Origin: a bacterium
GTDB lineage: Bacteria > Zhuqueibacterota > Zhuqueibacteria > Thermofontimicrobiales > Thermofontimicrobiaceae
Direction: 5' to 3'
Assembly (NCBI GenBank): GCA_011046315.1
Contig: DSAU01000231.1
Location: forward strand, 1 to 10,968
Length of the DNA stretch: 10,968 nucleotides
The notes beneath the pieces were generated by a model that made no database searches, was not told where the DNA came from, and saw only the letters and a program-made list of their open reading frames with translations. This document shows, piece after piece, positions 1-6,666 of this stretch; position 1 is the first letter of the stretch, and each line of letters starts with the position of its first letter. The position numbers were made by a program, and so were the translations under genes.

Positions 1-228
1 ATGATCGACCGGCGTGCAGAGGCGCTCAAAGTGCTGCTCGTTCCTGGTAGCGCTTTCTCTGCGACCGGCAGGTTGAATAATTTTATGCGCGCCAGTTTCA
101 GCATGGTCACACCCTCGCAAATTGAGGAAGGAATGAAACGGTTTGCTCAAATGATTGAAAACGAGATCAGTCTGCAGCAGAAAACAGATCATTCAGTTAT
201 AAGATCAAACAGTAAACGTTCGGTCTGA
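1..228 (+). CDS. C-terminal end of a PLP-dependent class I/II aminotransferase (cut by window start)
   Basis: Only the last 75 residues are visible. They match the end of fold-type I aminotransferases of the MocR/LysN-like group: a strand reading KVLLVPGSAF, then NNFMRASFSM, in which the conserved Arg of the family (here R30) binds the substrate carboxylate, then a helix PSQIEEGMKRFAQMI. The ATG at position 1 is probably an internal Met, because the fold needs about 300 more residues upstream. The protein would be a cytosolic transaminase using PLP; the substrate cannot be told from this piece. A LysN-type 2-aminoadipate role would fit the saccharopine-dehydrogenase-like gene at 2712-3947, but the two genes are on opposite strands and no link is shown. 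Confidence 0.8.
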   Translation: MIDRRAEALKVLLVPGSAFSATGRLNNFMRASFSMVTPSQIEEGMKRFAQMIENEISLQQKTDHSVIRSNSKRSV

Positions 229-296
229 TACGAAAAGCATTGGGACGCTTGACAATAAATTGAATAAAAAAGGGCAACTTTAGTTTAATTATATCA

Positions 297-302
297 TATA
301 AT
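297..302 (+). promoter_or_regulatory. Possible -10 box (TATAAT) upstream of the 439-945 gene
   Basis: A perfect TATAAT lies in very AT-rich DNA. No good -35 box sits 16-18 bases upstream; a TTGACA at 249-254 is too far away to pair with it. A terminator-like hairpin (331-358) lies between this box and the gene at 439, so if the box is used the hairpin is in the leader. Weak call from sequence alone. Confidence 0.2.
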
Positions 303-330
303 CTGACAATACCAACGAGATGACTCATTA

Positions 331-362
331 GCGGCATTTTGCCTGCAAAAAATGTCGCTTTA
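331..362 (+). terminator. Hairpin terminator downstream of the aminotransferase
   Basis: A 10-bp stem (331-340 with 349-358, one G-T pair) encloses an 8-base loop and is followed by TTTAATT. The T-run is short and broken, so termination may be weak. It sits 100 bases after the aminotransferase stop and 76 bases before the next start codon, on the strand where it could end the aminotransferase message. Confidence 0.5.
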
Positions 363-438
363 ATTAACACTGAACCGATAAAAAATTTATTGCTGAAAAA
401 TATTCGCTAAATTATTAACCCAGAAACCGGGAGCCATC

Positions 439-945
439 ATGTTACAAGACACTGAAAATCCCTGGAAAATTTTTGCCGAACAGATTGGGGCGAAGTATCA
501 TTTGAGTGAAGAAGGCACGTCTCGCGTTACCGGGAGCTATCGCGGTTATGTTTTTGAATTAAAAATCATCTTCATCCAGGCCGCTCCGAAAGTTAACCTA
601 TTCCTCACCCATTTTGAGCTGGAGCTCAAGCAGCCCACTGACTTGCGATTAAAAATATATCGGGAGGGAATTTTACAAAAATTGACCAAACTTTTTGGAA
701 CCAGGGATATTATTTTAAATGACCGCTATTTTGATAAAAAATTCATCGTCGAAGGCAGCCACGAGGATTATATCAAACAAATGCTCTCGCCCGATATCCG
801 GGCAACGATTAGCGAACTGGGTGAATTGTTGATGATTCTCGATGGGACGAAATTGATCTACGAACAATCCGGAAAAATTATCGACTTAAACAAGCTTTAT
901 AAAATTCTGGACTTATTGGTCACCCTGGCAACAAAATTGGAATAA
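439..945 (+). CDS. Uncharacterised 168-residue protein
   Basis: No function recognised. The start is well supported: a GGGAG Shine-Dalgarno lies 5 bases before the ATG. The protein is soluble, with no signal peptide or membrane segment and no cysteines. The first half is beta-rich (GSYRGYVFELKI, then KVNLFLTHFELEL); the middle has the phrase NDRYFDKKFIVEGS (about residues 94-107). The last part is two helices around LDGTKLIYEQSG. The pattern of FD..F.V.GS, then a Leu-rich helix, then 'DG..L.YE..G', then a helix ending in LDLLVTLA, resembles unnamed conserved bacterial proteins that I cannot tie to a Pfam name from memory. It appears to be a single-gene unit; the minus-strand methyltransferase gene downstream converges on it. 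The 190 bases after its stop hold only a 5-bp dyad (about 1069-1082) and no convincing terminator. Confidence 0.8.
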   Translation: MLQDTENPWKIFAEQIGAKYHLSEEGTSRVTGSYRGYVFELKIIFIQAAPKVNLFLTHFELELKQPTDLRLKIYREGILQKLTKLFGTRDIILNDRYFDKKFIVEGSHEDYIKQMLSPDIRATISELGELLMILDGTKLIYEQSGKIIDLNKLYKILDLLVTLATKLE

Positions 946-1135
946 GAATCGTTCTCCTTCCATATCACGAAAACCGATCCTGAAGCGCCATACTTTTTTA
1001 CGTTAATGTGATTGAAAAATCAAGCGATGGATTTTTATCAGAATTATCACTAAAGAACCCGACCAAACTGCAAAGCTGCAGATCGAATTATTTTTAATTT
1101 GTCAATCCGTCGAAAACGAATCAAGCCTCATTTTT

Positions 1136-1711
1136 TTATCGGATAAATTTTCCGCTATACTCGGAATTTTTCTCCTTATGTTCAATCTCTGCTAATCCCG
1201 CATTTGAAAAAAGCGTTTGTATTTCCCCGACAGCCATGCCGTGCGATTTTTTTATTGGTTCTCTGATAAAAAGGGCGCCATCCTTTTTCAATTTTTGAGC
1301 CAGTGCATTGATAGTATCCTGTCGCTTTGCTGGGTCAATATCATGAATCACGTGAATAATCGAAATGACATCGAATGAAGAATCGGGCAGATTTAATTCA
1401 CCAATTTCACCCGCTTTATTTTCGACATTGGGATATTTTTTTAGCCTTTTCCTGGCTTTGTTGATCCATTAATGTGATGCATCAACACAGGTTAAGTGGC
1501 CGTCTTCATTTAAAAATGTCAGCAAACATTTAGCGCCTGTTCCGCCACCGCAGCCAAAATCGAGCACCTTTTCATTCCCTTTTAAGCTAAAAGTTTTAAA
1601 GTAAGAGTTATAAAATAGTTTACCGCCGATTAGATTTTTAACCATGTCTTCCAGAACAAACAAAAACGATGGATTTTCAAAATCGACATGTTTAAAATGG
1701 TGTTCGCTCAT
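1136..1711 (-). pseudogene. Class I SAM-dependent methyltransferase interrupted by one in-frame TAA
   Basis: A single frame runs from ATG 1711 to TAA 1136-1138 and is broken only by a TAA at 1469-1471, after codon 80. The first part has methyltransferase motif I (VLDFGCGGGTGA, residues 49-60) and the acidic strand of motif II (LTCVDAS). Directly after the stop the frame continues WINKARKRLKKYPNVE, then LPDSSFDVISIIHVIHDID (motif IV region), and ends near EYSGKFIR. Both halves belong to one domain and the frame is unchanged, so one base substitution explains the break. I chose ATG 1711 (MSEHHFKHVD) because GGGAGAA lies about 9 bases upstream; the frame opens further at a TTG (1789) without an RBS. 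It follows the DUF89 gene by 102 bases. Substrate unknown. Readthrough or a sequencing error are the alternatives to a true pseudogene. Confidence 0.8.
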
Positions 1712-1813
1712 TTTTGAAATTCTCCCACGATAAATGTCATGCTGATTTTTGTTAACCTGAATTTGATTCGTTTTGTTTTGTAAAACCAAATTTTGTATAA
1801 AGATATACTGCCC

Positions 1814-2719
1814 TCATTTCCCTCGCGAGGTTGTACTCCAGGACAGAACACACCCTCCTTTTTTCACCACAAAATCACCTTTCTTCACCCGCAGGTGATT
1901 TGCCACATGATCACATTTTGTCATTAGCATAAAAAAGATATTTCTGTCAACACTGTTCAATCCTTCATAATTGCCCTGCCCCTTTGAAATGATCAGATCT
2001 GTCCGTTCAAAAAGCTCCCTGAATTCAGCCGAAGTGGTCTCTAAAATCGTTCCTGGCGCATCGTCGCCATTGGTGATAAGGTGGGCTATTTTGTCGATGC
2101 CAACCAGTTCCGCATCCTCGATCAACGCATCATTAATGATGGGCGCTCCACGGACGGCAAAATAGACATTCGGATGATTGATCGTTTCTAAAAAGATTCG
2201 ATCCATCACAATTTCACCCGAATTGTCGCCCAGGTAGAGCAGCATTTTTGATTCTGAAATTGATCTCTGCAATGGTTCGGAATCATCGATTGCCAGTTCA
2301 ATCGATTTTGCTCGCTCCAATGTTTTATTGATGTCAAACCGTTGGTTCGGCCCATAGTCGATAATGTTGCCCGCAATGGCGAATCGCAACGCCATCTGAA
2401 ATGGATTTTCCGCCTCATCTACCAAATTTTTCAAATCAGGATAATAATCCAGCATCAAGCGATTGAATTTTTGTTTGATTTCATAATATGGATCAGGATT
2501 GTGGAGAACCTGCTGAATCAGACGATGCATTTCCCGCCCTAATTGAGGCGGCGATTGATGATAATCAATTTTAGTGAGATAGTCAAGCAAAGCACGCATC
2601 GCCTGTTCTTGCTTCGGTTCAGCCACCAAACCCTTCCTAAAGAGGTTAATCAAACTGCCAATCGCACAGGGGATACAATCATAAGTAACTTTCAAAGGGG
2701 CATTCGCTTTTTTATTCAA
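1814..2719 (-). CDS. DUF89 / ARMT1-like protein (damage-control phosphatase family)
   Basis: 301 residues, close to the usual size of the compact archaeal/bacterial DUF89 form. It has the CxxC near the N-terminus (DCIPC, C15 and C18) and an all-helical first half. It also has the family signatures LYLGDNSGEIVMDR (162-173, metal-binding Asp/Asn), AVRGAPIINDA (188-198), NGDDAPG (217-223) and LIISKGQGNYEGL (242-254). Characterised DUF89 members are metal-dependent phosphatases acting on damaged or excess phosphometabolites; the substrate of this subgroup is not known to me. The start is a TTG that overlaps the upstream oxidoreductase gene by 8 bases; GAGGA within that gene sits 8 bases before it, so translation is probably coupled. 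The last residues (CVLSWSTTSRGK) look less conserved than the rest. Confidence 0.85.
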   Translation of the reverse strand: MNKKANAPLKVTYDCIPCAIGSLINLFRKGLVAEPKQEQAMRALLDYLTKIDYHQSPPQLGREMHRLIQQVLHNPDPYYEIKQKFNRLMLDYYPDLKNLVDEAENPFQMALRFAIAGNIIDYGPNQRFDINKTLERAKSIELAIDDSEPLQRSISESKMLLYLGDNSGEIVMDRIFLETINHPNVYFAVRGAPIINDALIEDAELVGIDKIAHLITNGDDAPGTILETTSAEFRELFERTDLIISKGQGNYEGLNSVDRNIFFMLMTKCDHVANHLRVKKGDFVVKKGGCVLSWSTTSRGK

Positions 2720-3947
2720 TTACCTGTTCCTCAAGAATATTGATATCCCTTTTTTTCAGCTCTTCCATAAATCGATCATAGACCTTGCCTTTGATGCAAT
2801 CTTCGGGTGGCACGATTCCTTTCTCTGTAATTTCCCCTTCTAACAAAAGTTTTGCAGTGATCGCCACTGGAAAGCCTGTAATCCGCATCATGGAAGAAAT
2901 ATTGTTTTTGGTATCAGCCTCATCCCACAAGAAATATTCAATTTTAACTTTTTTACCATTTTTACTTCCAATCACGGTATTATACATCACGCACACATCC
3001 GTGTCACCTTCCAATGGTCGAAGTTTGGGCGTTATGAGAGACAGCAGGAATTCACGGGGAACTATCTTTGACCCTTGAAAATCGTGAGGCTCAATGTCGA
3101 GTAAGCCACACTCCTTTAATGTGTCCACGCCCTCCCAGTGCCCAGGCCAGCGAATTGTTTTCTCAGCAAATTCTTTAAGCTCTGGTCTTGAAAAAATAAA
3201 GCTGGGCATGCCTGGTGTAACGGCGCATACCAGCTGTTCGTCTTTGCCAAATTTTGTAAAGCGAAAACGTTCCCGATCACCGATTGCATCCACTTCGACT
3301 ACCCTGCCGTCTTTAATTACTTTCAATTTAATCATATATTCCCGTAACACGTGCTCAAACGCCCAGGTAATCATATATTTTAACGGGTGCTTTTGAGCGC
3401 TTGCCTTCGAGGGAATGCCGCCAACTCGTGCTATTGCGCTTTCGGCTGTGTCCATTTTTCGAATTGCCTCACCAACAGTAACATTGCTCAAACCAGGCGC
3501 AAAGCCCATCCCATCGACAAAAGTGACGCCATTGGCAATCGCCGTTTCATGAAGCCAATCCCCATATTCATCGAGTGTTATTCCATCAGGAATTTCCAAG
3601 CCCTCAATTTCATAGGCATCGGGACGCCGATGATATTCTTCGAGCATATCAACAATGTTCAACCCGCTCTCAATGGCAAAATGGGCGACCTTATAGCTCG
3701 TCCTTCGATCGGGGAGAGCAATCGCTCCCACATCATACTGTTTCATTAATTTTGTGGCGCTCAGCTTGTCGTTGACATCCAAAACGTGCGGGATCACCCT
3801 ATCACTGCCGATCCACGCTTTGACTTCCTCCAGAGCCTGCTTCCGTCTGCCCGTAATTCCTATCTCGGTAATTTGCTTATCCTTTGCCATATCCCATGCT
3901 ACCGCAGAACCAATCTTTCCAGATCCACCGAAGACTAATACCTTCAT
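2712..3947 (-). CDS. Saccharopine dehydrogenase-like NAD(P)-dependent oxidoreductase
   Basis: 411 residues. An N-terminal Rossmann fold opens with MKVLVFGGSGKIGSAVAWD (nucleotide-binding GGSGKIG, residues 8-14), followed by the second domain typical of saccharopine dehydrogenase, lysine 6-dehydrogenase and carboxynorspermidine synthase relatives. Landmarks are FVDGMGFAPGLSN, VGGIPSK, KTIRWPGHWEGVDTLKECGLLD and SMMRITGFPVAI with PPEDCIKG near the end. It is likely cytosolic and acts on an amino-acid imine or secondary amine; the exact reaction cannot be read from sequence, and a lysine 6-dehydrogenase-type activity is one possibility. A GGAGA lies about 6 bases before the ATG. It is first in a run with the DUF89 gene (8-base overlap) and then the broken methyltransferase, which suggests a shared pathway. 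No truncation seen. Confidence 0.85.
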   Translation of the reverse strand: MKVLVFGGSGKIGSAVAWDMAKDKQITEIGITGRRKQALEEVKAWIGSDRVIPHVLDVNDKLSATKLMKQYDVGAIALPDRRTSYKVAHFAIESGLNIVDMLEEYHRRPDAYEIEGLEIPDGITLDEYGDWLHETAIANGVTFVDGMGFAPGLSNVTVGEAIRKMDTAESAIARVGGIPSKASAQKHPLKYMITWAFEHVLREYMIKLKVIKDGRVVEVDAIGDRERFRFTKFGKDEQLVCAVTPGMPSFIFSRPELKEFAEKTIRWPGHWEGVDTLKECGLLDIEPHDFQGSKIVPREFLLSLITPKLRPLEGDTDVCVMYNTVIGSKNGKKVKIEYFLWDEADTKNNISSMMRITGFPVAITAKLLLEGEITEKGIVPPEDCIKGKVYDRFMEELKKRDINILEEQVIE

Positions 3948-4295
3948 ATCATTTCTCCTTCTTTTGATAAACTTAAATTTAGTTATAGCTGATTAAAAGG
4001 CTTATTGTCTGCATCTTTTGTTAAAGATTCCGGATCCTATTGCCGCTGCCAACCCCATTATTCTCAACTTAGATCATCACCAATTTTAGTCGACGAACAA
4101 TCAACAAGTGAGCACCAAATTAGATCGATCTTGTAGCGACTGTTTTATAAAAATTATCAACTTTTAAATAATTTACTAAAAATTTATTTCAGATTCAAGG
4201 GGGGTAAGCCTTAGTTTGCGCCCCACCTTCTATTTTCTCCCATCTGAATTTTCTTATTCGGGCTGAATAGAAACTTCACCACACAACTGAAAAAG
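3948..4295. other. 348-base gene-free gap
   Basis: No coding region found in six frames. The half nearest the oxidoreductase gene should contain its promoter. The best candidate on the minus strand is CAGACA (4006-4011) and TATAAC (3982-3987) with an 18-base spacer, about 35 bases before the start codon. This is a weak match. A GGGG/CCCC pair around 4200-4225 makes only a 4-bp stem, so no clear terminator for the DUF5320 gene could be identified. Confidence 0.5.
3982..4011 (-). promoter_or_regulatory. Weak sigma-70-like promoter candidate for the oxidoreductase/DUF89 operon
   Basis: On the minus strand CAGACA and TATAAC are separated by 18 bases and lie 35-64 bases upstream of the ATG at 3947. 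The -10 box is good (5 of 6), the -35 box is fair (4 of 6). Such matches arise by chance in AT-rich DNA. Confidence 0.25.
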
Positions 4296-4685
4296 CTAAT
4301 TCCTGGCTTTTCCTTCCAGCTCCGAGATTCTTTGCTGAATCTCATCCAGCGATGTCGCTAGGTATTCTGCCTGATCTTTCAGATAGGTTAGCTCTTGCTC
4401 TGGTGTCATGGGCGGCGCATAGGGCGCTGGTCCATATTGAAGCGCAGCATAAGGCATGGGTGCATAAGCTGCCTGACGCGCCCAAAACGACTGTCCCGTC
4501 GCATAATACCAGTGCCGATGTCCCCTGCCTCTGCCAAAGGATCCTCTGCCGCCTCCCCAGAAGCCATAGCCTCGACCTGGAATAGGATTGGCATAGCCAG
4601 GAGCGCCGTAGCCAGCACAATAGCCAGACGCTCGTCCTGTCATGGGACCCATCCCCATTGGTCCTGTTCCATCACCTGCGGGCAT
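4296..4685 (-). CDS. DUF5320 family glycine-rich protein with C-terminal coiled coil
   Basis: 129 residues. The N-terminus MPAGDGTGPMGMGPMTGR is the hallmark of DUF5320 proteins. A Gly/Tyr/Pro/Arg-rich low-complexity middle follows (about 19-92), with one Cys (C23), many aromatic residues and a GRGRGHRH stretch. The C-terminus (about 93-127: MTPEQELTYLKDQAEYLA, then SLDEIQQRISELEGK) is a short amphipathic helix likely to form a coiled coil. The family has no proven function but is often found beside NifX-type proteins and ferredoxin-MinD ATPases in anaerobes, as here. A full Shine-Dalgarno AGGAGGTGA (4692-4700) precedes the ATG. It is the last gene of the central cluster, 201 bases after the exported protein gene, and an AT-rich inverted repeat lies between them. 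The low-complexity middle gives several open shadow frames, which are not genes. Confidence 0.85.
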   Translation of the reverse strand: MPAGDGTGPMGMGPMTGRASGYCAGYGAPGYANPIPGRGYGFWGGGRGSFGRGRGHRHWYYATGQSFWARQAAYAPMPYAALQYGPAPYAPPMTPEQELTYLKDQAEYLATSLDEIQQRISELEGKARN

Positions 4686-4742
4686 ATTTGTTCACCTCCT
4701 TCCCTGTTTGGGTTTATGAAATGGAATTTATTTTATTTAAGA

Positions 4743-4889
4743 AAATCCCAAAATTCAAAATACAAATCACAAATAATACCCAATATCTAACTTTCCAAAC
4801 GCCATTTGATCAGAGAATATTTTGTTTGAAAATTGAAGATTGAGATTTGAAATTTGTTTGTATTTTGTCAGTTGGAATTTAGATTTTTA
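4743..4889. repeat. AT-rich imperfect inverted repeat, copy A
   Basis: Two arms of A/T tracts (about 4743-4785 and 4825-4889) are imperfect reverse complements, built from short AAATTC, ACAAAT and TTTGAAAT-type words. The right arm has TTTGTATTTTGTCA followed by GGAATTTAGATTTTTA. It ends exactly on the stop codon of the exported-protein gene (4887-4889) and lies upstream of the DUF5320 RBS. Copies B (5434-5490) and C (9767-9946) share the words and the right-arm end. Confidence 0.6.
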
Positions 4890-5357
4890 CCGAATCCGTC
4901 TTCCTTTTCCTCTCCCAGTGCCTGGCCCCATTGCCTTGCCTGCCCAGACGGGAATCCCCTTATCATCTCTAAAGGTAATCTCTTTGCCATCGTATTTCAT
5001 GGTTCGGGCAATGATCAACGGCTGATCATTATGAGTCACCTTTGAGCCTGTAGCGGTCAAAGATTGATCCTTTTTCATTTCAATTTTTTCATTGCCTAAA
5101 TACCAGTTCGGACCGATGTAAACCTTCATTATTTCGTCTTTGGTTTTTAAATCAACGATAACGGCTGGAAAGCGGCCGTAACCAGAATCGGCAACCATAA
5201 CATCGGTTATTTTTCCTTCAACCGTTGTCTCGGTTGCAGCCTTGTATAATTTGGTTATCTCGCTTTGATTCAAGCCCCTGCCTGGCTGGGAAAATAAAAA
5301 ACTCGTCCACAATAGCATGACGATAATCACACAAGAAAATTTTATCAGGTTTTTCAT
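4887..5357 (-). CDS. Exported small beta-rich (OB-fold-like) protein
   Basis: 156 residues from ATG 5357, chosen because GAGAGG lies 6 bases upstream and because this start gives a clean Sec signal peptide: MKNLIK, then a hydrophobic core VIIVMLLWTSFLF, then SQ before PGRG. A longer frame to 5390 lacks an RBS. The mature part reads like a small OB-fold-like domain: TTVEGKITDVMV, GRFPAVIVDLKTKDE, VYIGPNWYLGNEKI, SLTATGSKVT, IIARTMKYDGKEITFRDDKGIPVWAG. The phrases 'GPNWYL' and 'RDDKGIPVW' recur in small periplasmic proteins of anaerobes that are sometimes labelled DNA-binding or OB-fold; I know of no proven function. No cysteines in the mature protein, so it is not itself an Fe-S protein. The tail GPGTGRGKGRRIR is basic and Gly-rich. 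It lies between the NifX-type and DUF5320 genes. Confidence 0.75.
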   Translation of the reverse strand: MKNLIKFSCVIIVMLLWTSFLFSQPGRGLNQSEITKLYKAATETTVEGKITDVMVADSGYGRFPAVIVDLKTKDEIMKVYIGPNWYLGNEKIEMKKDQSLTATGSKVTHNDQPLIIARTMKYDGKEITFRDDKGIPVWAGKAMGPGTGRGKGRRIR

Positions 5358-5433
5358 TTCATTCCTCTCTAATTTTAGGAAAATAATCATTGTCCAGATT
5401 ATTCCTTGTGATTAATCCAAATCGAACTGCATT

Positions 5434-5490
5434 GAACATTCGAATTTGTGATTTATTTGAAATTTGGCTTTTGGCTTTTAGATTTTTTTT
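5434..5490. repeat. AT-rich repeat, copy B (right arm only)
   Basis: This stretch resembles the right arm of copies A and C: words of the TTGAACATTCGAATTTG and ATTTGAAATTTGG type, closing with TTTTAGATTTTT. The matching left arm is absent or too degraded to see. It lies between the NifX-type gene stop (5514) and the start of the exported-protein gene (5357). Confidence 0.45.
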
Positions 5491-5513
5491 GATGCCAATA
5501 TCTCAATAAGTCC

Positions 5514-5906
5514 CTAATGATGACCGTGCTCCCCGTGATCGCATTCATCCTTCTCAACACCATATCCCTTTCCCGCTCCAGGACTGCAAAGACTTTCACC
5601 ACCTTCCAATTCGCCTTTGCACAATTTGTCGATCACGTCATCGATTTCACCTGTGACGCCCAAAACAAATTGGATATTTTTTTCTGCAAATAACATCTGT
5701 GCCCGTGTGCCGCCGCCGCCAGCGATCACGGCATTGATTCCCATCTGCTCGAAATAACCTGGCAAAAATCCAGGATGATGCCCAGGATTGAGGATCATTT
5801 GCTTATTCACGACTTTTCCATCATCAATATCTAAGATGGTGAATTCAGGACAACGCCCAAAATGGGCTGAAACATAACCACTGTCGGTTGAAATAGCTAC
5901 TTTCAT
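5514..5906 (-). CDS. NifX/NifB-fold cofactor-binding protein (dinitrogenase FeMo-cofactor family, ORP-like) with His/Cys tail
   Basis: 130 residues. The fold is shown by MKVAISTDSGYVSAHFGRCPEFTILDID (HFGRC signature, residues 15-19), then NPGHHPGFLPGYFEQMGINAVIAGGGGTRAQMLF and IQFVLGVTG. This family (NifX, NafY, MTH1175 and the orange protein of Desulfovibrio) binds metal-sulfur clusters or cofactor intermediates. Beyond the core there is a tail with C107 and C119 and an ECDHGEHGHH ending, a likely metal-binding extension. This is not a sign of nitrogen fixation by itself: no nif structural gene is present, and these stand-alone proteins are common in anaerobes that do not fix nitrogen. AAGGAG lies 7 bases before the ATG. 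It follows the FmdB gene by 91 bases with a hairpin in the gap. Confidence 0.9.
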   Translation of the reverse strand: MKVAISTDSGYVSAHFGRCPEFTILDIDDGKVVNKQMILNPGHHPGFLPGYFEQMGINAVIAGGGGTRAQMLFAEKNIQFVLGVTGEIDDVIDKLCKGELEGGESLCSPGAGKGYGVEKDECDHGEHGHH

Positions 5907-5941
5907 GTTGGTGCTCCTTGTTTTAATTTATATCTCTACTT

Positions 5942-5974
5942 AGATGTATCCCACCTCCGAGGTGGAGTACATCT
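5942..5974 (-). repeat. Strong intergenic hairpin between the FmdB and NifX-type genes
   Basis: A 15-position stem (5942-5956 with 5960-5974) closes a 3-base loop; 13 positions are Watson-Crick, one is a wobble and one a mismatch. It is not followed by a T-run on the minus strand, so it is not a classic terminator. It may stabilise or process the mRNA between the two genes, or be a dispersed palindrome. The hairpin at 6622-6652 has the same design. Confidence 0.65.
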
Positions 5975-5997
5975 GAGTCTTTCCAACTTTTTTCTGG

Positions 5998-6240
5998 TCA
6001 ATTTTCACAACACCGCTTCGGATTATCATAGCTTTCTCCGTGGGAACAGCAGCTATCATGCTTTTTGTAATCATTCTGATAAAAGCCGCTCCCTTTCAAA
6101 ACAAAACCGCTGCCGCCTGTGATCATCCGCTGCAATTTCCCCCCACATTCGGGGCAGTTGATCAATGGCGCATCGCCCATGCTCTGAAATGCTTCAACAT
6201 GATGCCCGCATTGCTGACATTGATACTCATAAGTTGGCAT
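5998..6240 (-). CDS. FmdB-type zinc ribbon protein
   Basis: 80 residues from ATG 6240, chosen because the FmdB signature MPTYEYQCQQCGH begins there and GAGGA lies 8 bases upstream; the frame extends to 6276 without support. A rubredoxin-like zinc ribbon is formed by C8/C11 and C29/C32 (INCPECGG). The next segment, GGSGFVLKGSGFYQNDYKK, is typical of the family. The C-terminus adds two Cys pairs (HDSCCSHGES and KRCCEN) that the basic family does not need, perhaps a second metal site. FmdB proteins are named from the formamide regulon but have no settled role; here a part in metal handling is inferred from the neighbours. Confidence 0.88.
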   Translation of the reverse strand: MPTYEYQCQQCGHHVEAFQSMGDAPLINCPECGGKLQRMITGGSGFVLKGSGFYQNDYKKHDSCCSHGESYDNPKRCCEN

Positions 6241-6271
6241 AACTGAATTCCTCGAAGTTAATATTACTATT

Positions 6272-6309
6272 ACCACTTACTCAACAATTTAACCACTTAC
6301 CTACTCAAC
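6272..6309. repeat. Short imperfect direct repeat between FmdB and DUF59 genes
   Basis: ACCACTTACTCAAC (6272-6285) recurs as ACCACTTACCTACTCAAC (6292-6309), the second with a 4-base insertion, and it touches the DUF59 stop codon (6309-6311). No function proposed. Confidence 0.5.
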
Positions 6310-6599
6310 TAAACATCCAATTCCTCCAAAATCTTTTTCAACTCCTCCGCCCGAACAAAATTTTCCACTTCGATTTTTACCTGGGTCACGCCATCAACTT
6401 TTTTAACCGCTTCCTGTATGCTGATGGCCAGTTGGAATCCTAGCGGACAATAGGGCGAAGATGGAATAAACGTCAGCGAAACCGATCCATCTTCGTTGAC
6501 ATTCAAATTTTTCACCAGTTGCATTCGCATCACATCCATGCTGGTTTCAGGATCGATCACCTGGCGCAGGGCCGCTTCAATTTTTTCTTTCAATAGCAT
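6309..6599 (-). CDS. DUF59/MIP18 family iron-sulfur cluster assembly protein
   Basis: 96 residues, a stand-alone domain of the usual length. Diagnostic features are the VIDPETSMDVM stretch (DPE at 16-18), VSLTFIPSSPYCPLGFQLA with C51 in the conserved CP position, and the closing EELKKILEEL helix. The family includes SufT, PaaD and the N-terminal part of some Mrp proteins and helps mature Fe-S proteins; in PaaD-type members the Cys is needed. Here it sits with two ferredoxin-containing ATPases, which fits a role in loading or transferring Fe-S or mixed-metal clusters. AGGAAA lies about 9 bases before the ATG, just downstream of a strong hairpin. Confidence 0.88.
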   Translation of the reverse strand: MLLKEKIEAALRQVIDPETSMDVMRMQLVKNLNVNEDGSVSLTFIPSSPYCPLGFQLAISIQEAVKKVDGVTQVKIEVENFVRAEELKKILEELDV

Positions 6600-6621
6600 T
6601 GCTAAATTTCCTGTTTATCAC

Positions 6622-6652
6622 CCCTTGCGAAGGTTTAGAACCTTCGCAAGGG
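6622..6652 (-). repeat. Perfect 14-bp hairpin upstream of the DUF59 gene
   Basis: Positions 6622-6635 pair without mismatch with 6639-6652 around a 3-base TAG loop. The stem is GC-rich (CCTTGCGAAGG core). It lies between the CGGC gene stop (6667) and the DUF59 RBS. On the minus strand it is followed by GTGATAAAC, not by a T-run, so an mRNA processing or stability element or a dispersed palindrome is more likely than a terminator. Confidence 0.7.
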
Positions 6653-6666
6653 TGGGTTCAAAAAAA

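Noticed and set aside
333..350. A GG-N10-GC pattern resembling a sigma-54 promoter on the plus strand before the 439-945 gene
   Set aside because: The bases around the fixed pairs fit poorly (CGGCAT, CTGCA) and the whole match is part of the terminator hairpin stem and loop, so it is probably chance.
1069..1082. CTGCA/TGCAG dyad as a terminator of the 439-945 gene
   Set aside because: The stem is only 5 bp and the T-rich stretch does not follow directly.
4200..4226. GGGG/CCCC pairing as a terminator after the DUF5320 gene
   Set aside because: Only four base pairs form, with a loop of more than 15 bases and no T-run.
4352..4790. Several open frames on both strands over the DUF5320 gene
   Set aside because: They are shadows of the glycine-rich low-complexity sequence; only the minus frame with the MPAGDGTGP leader and a full Shine-Dalgarno is supported.
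5514..5906. Evidence for nitrogen fixation from the NifX-type gene
   Set aside because: No nifHDK or other nif-specific genes are visible, and stand-alone members of this family are common in organisms that do not fix nitrogen.
6272..6309. Short direct repeat as a CRISPR or attachment site
   Set aside because: Only two imperfect copies with a 6-base gap, no integrase or cas gene nearby.
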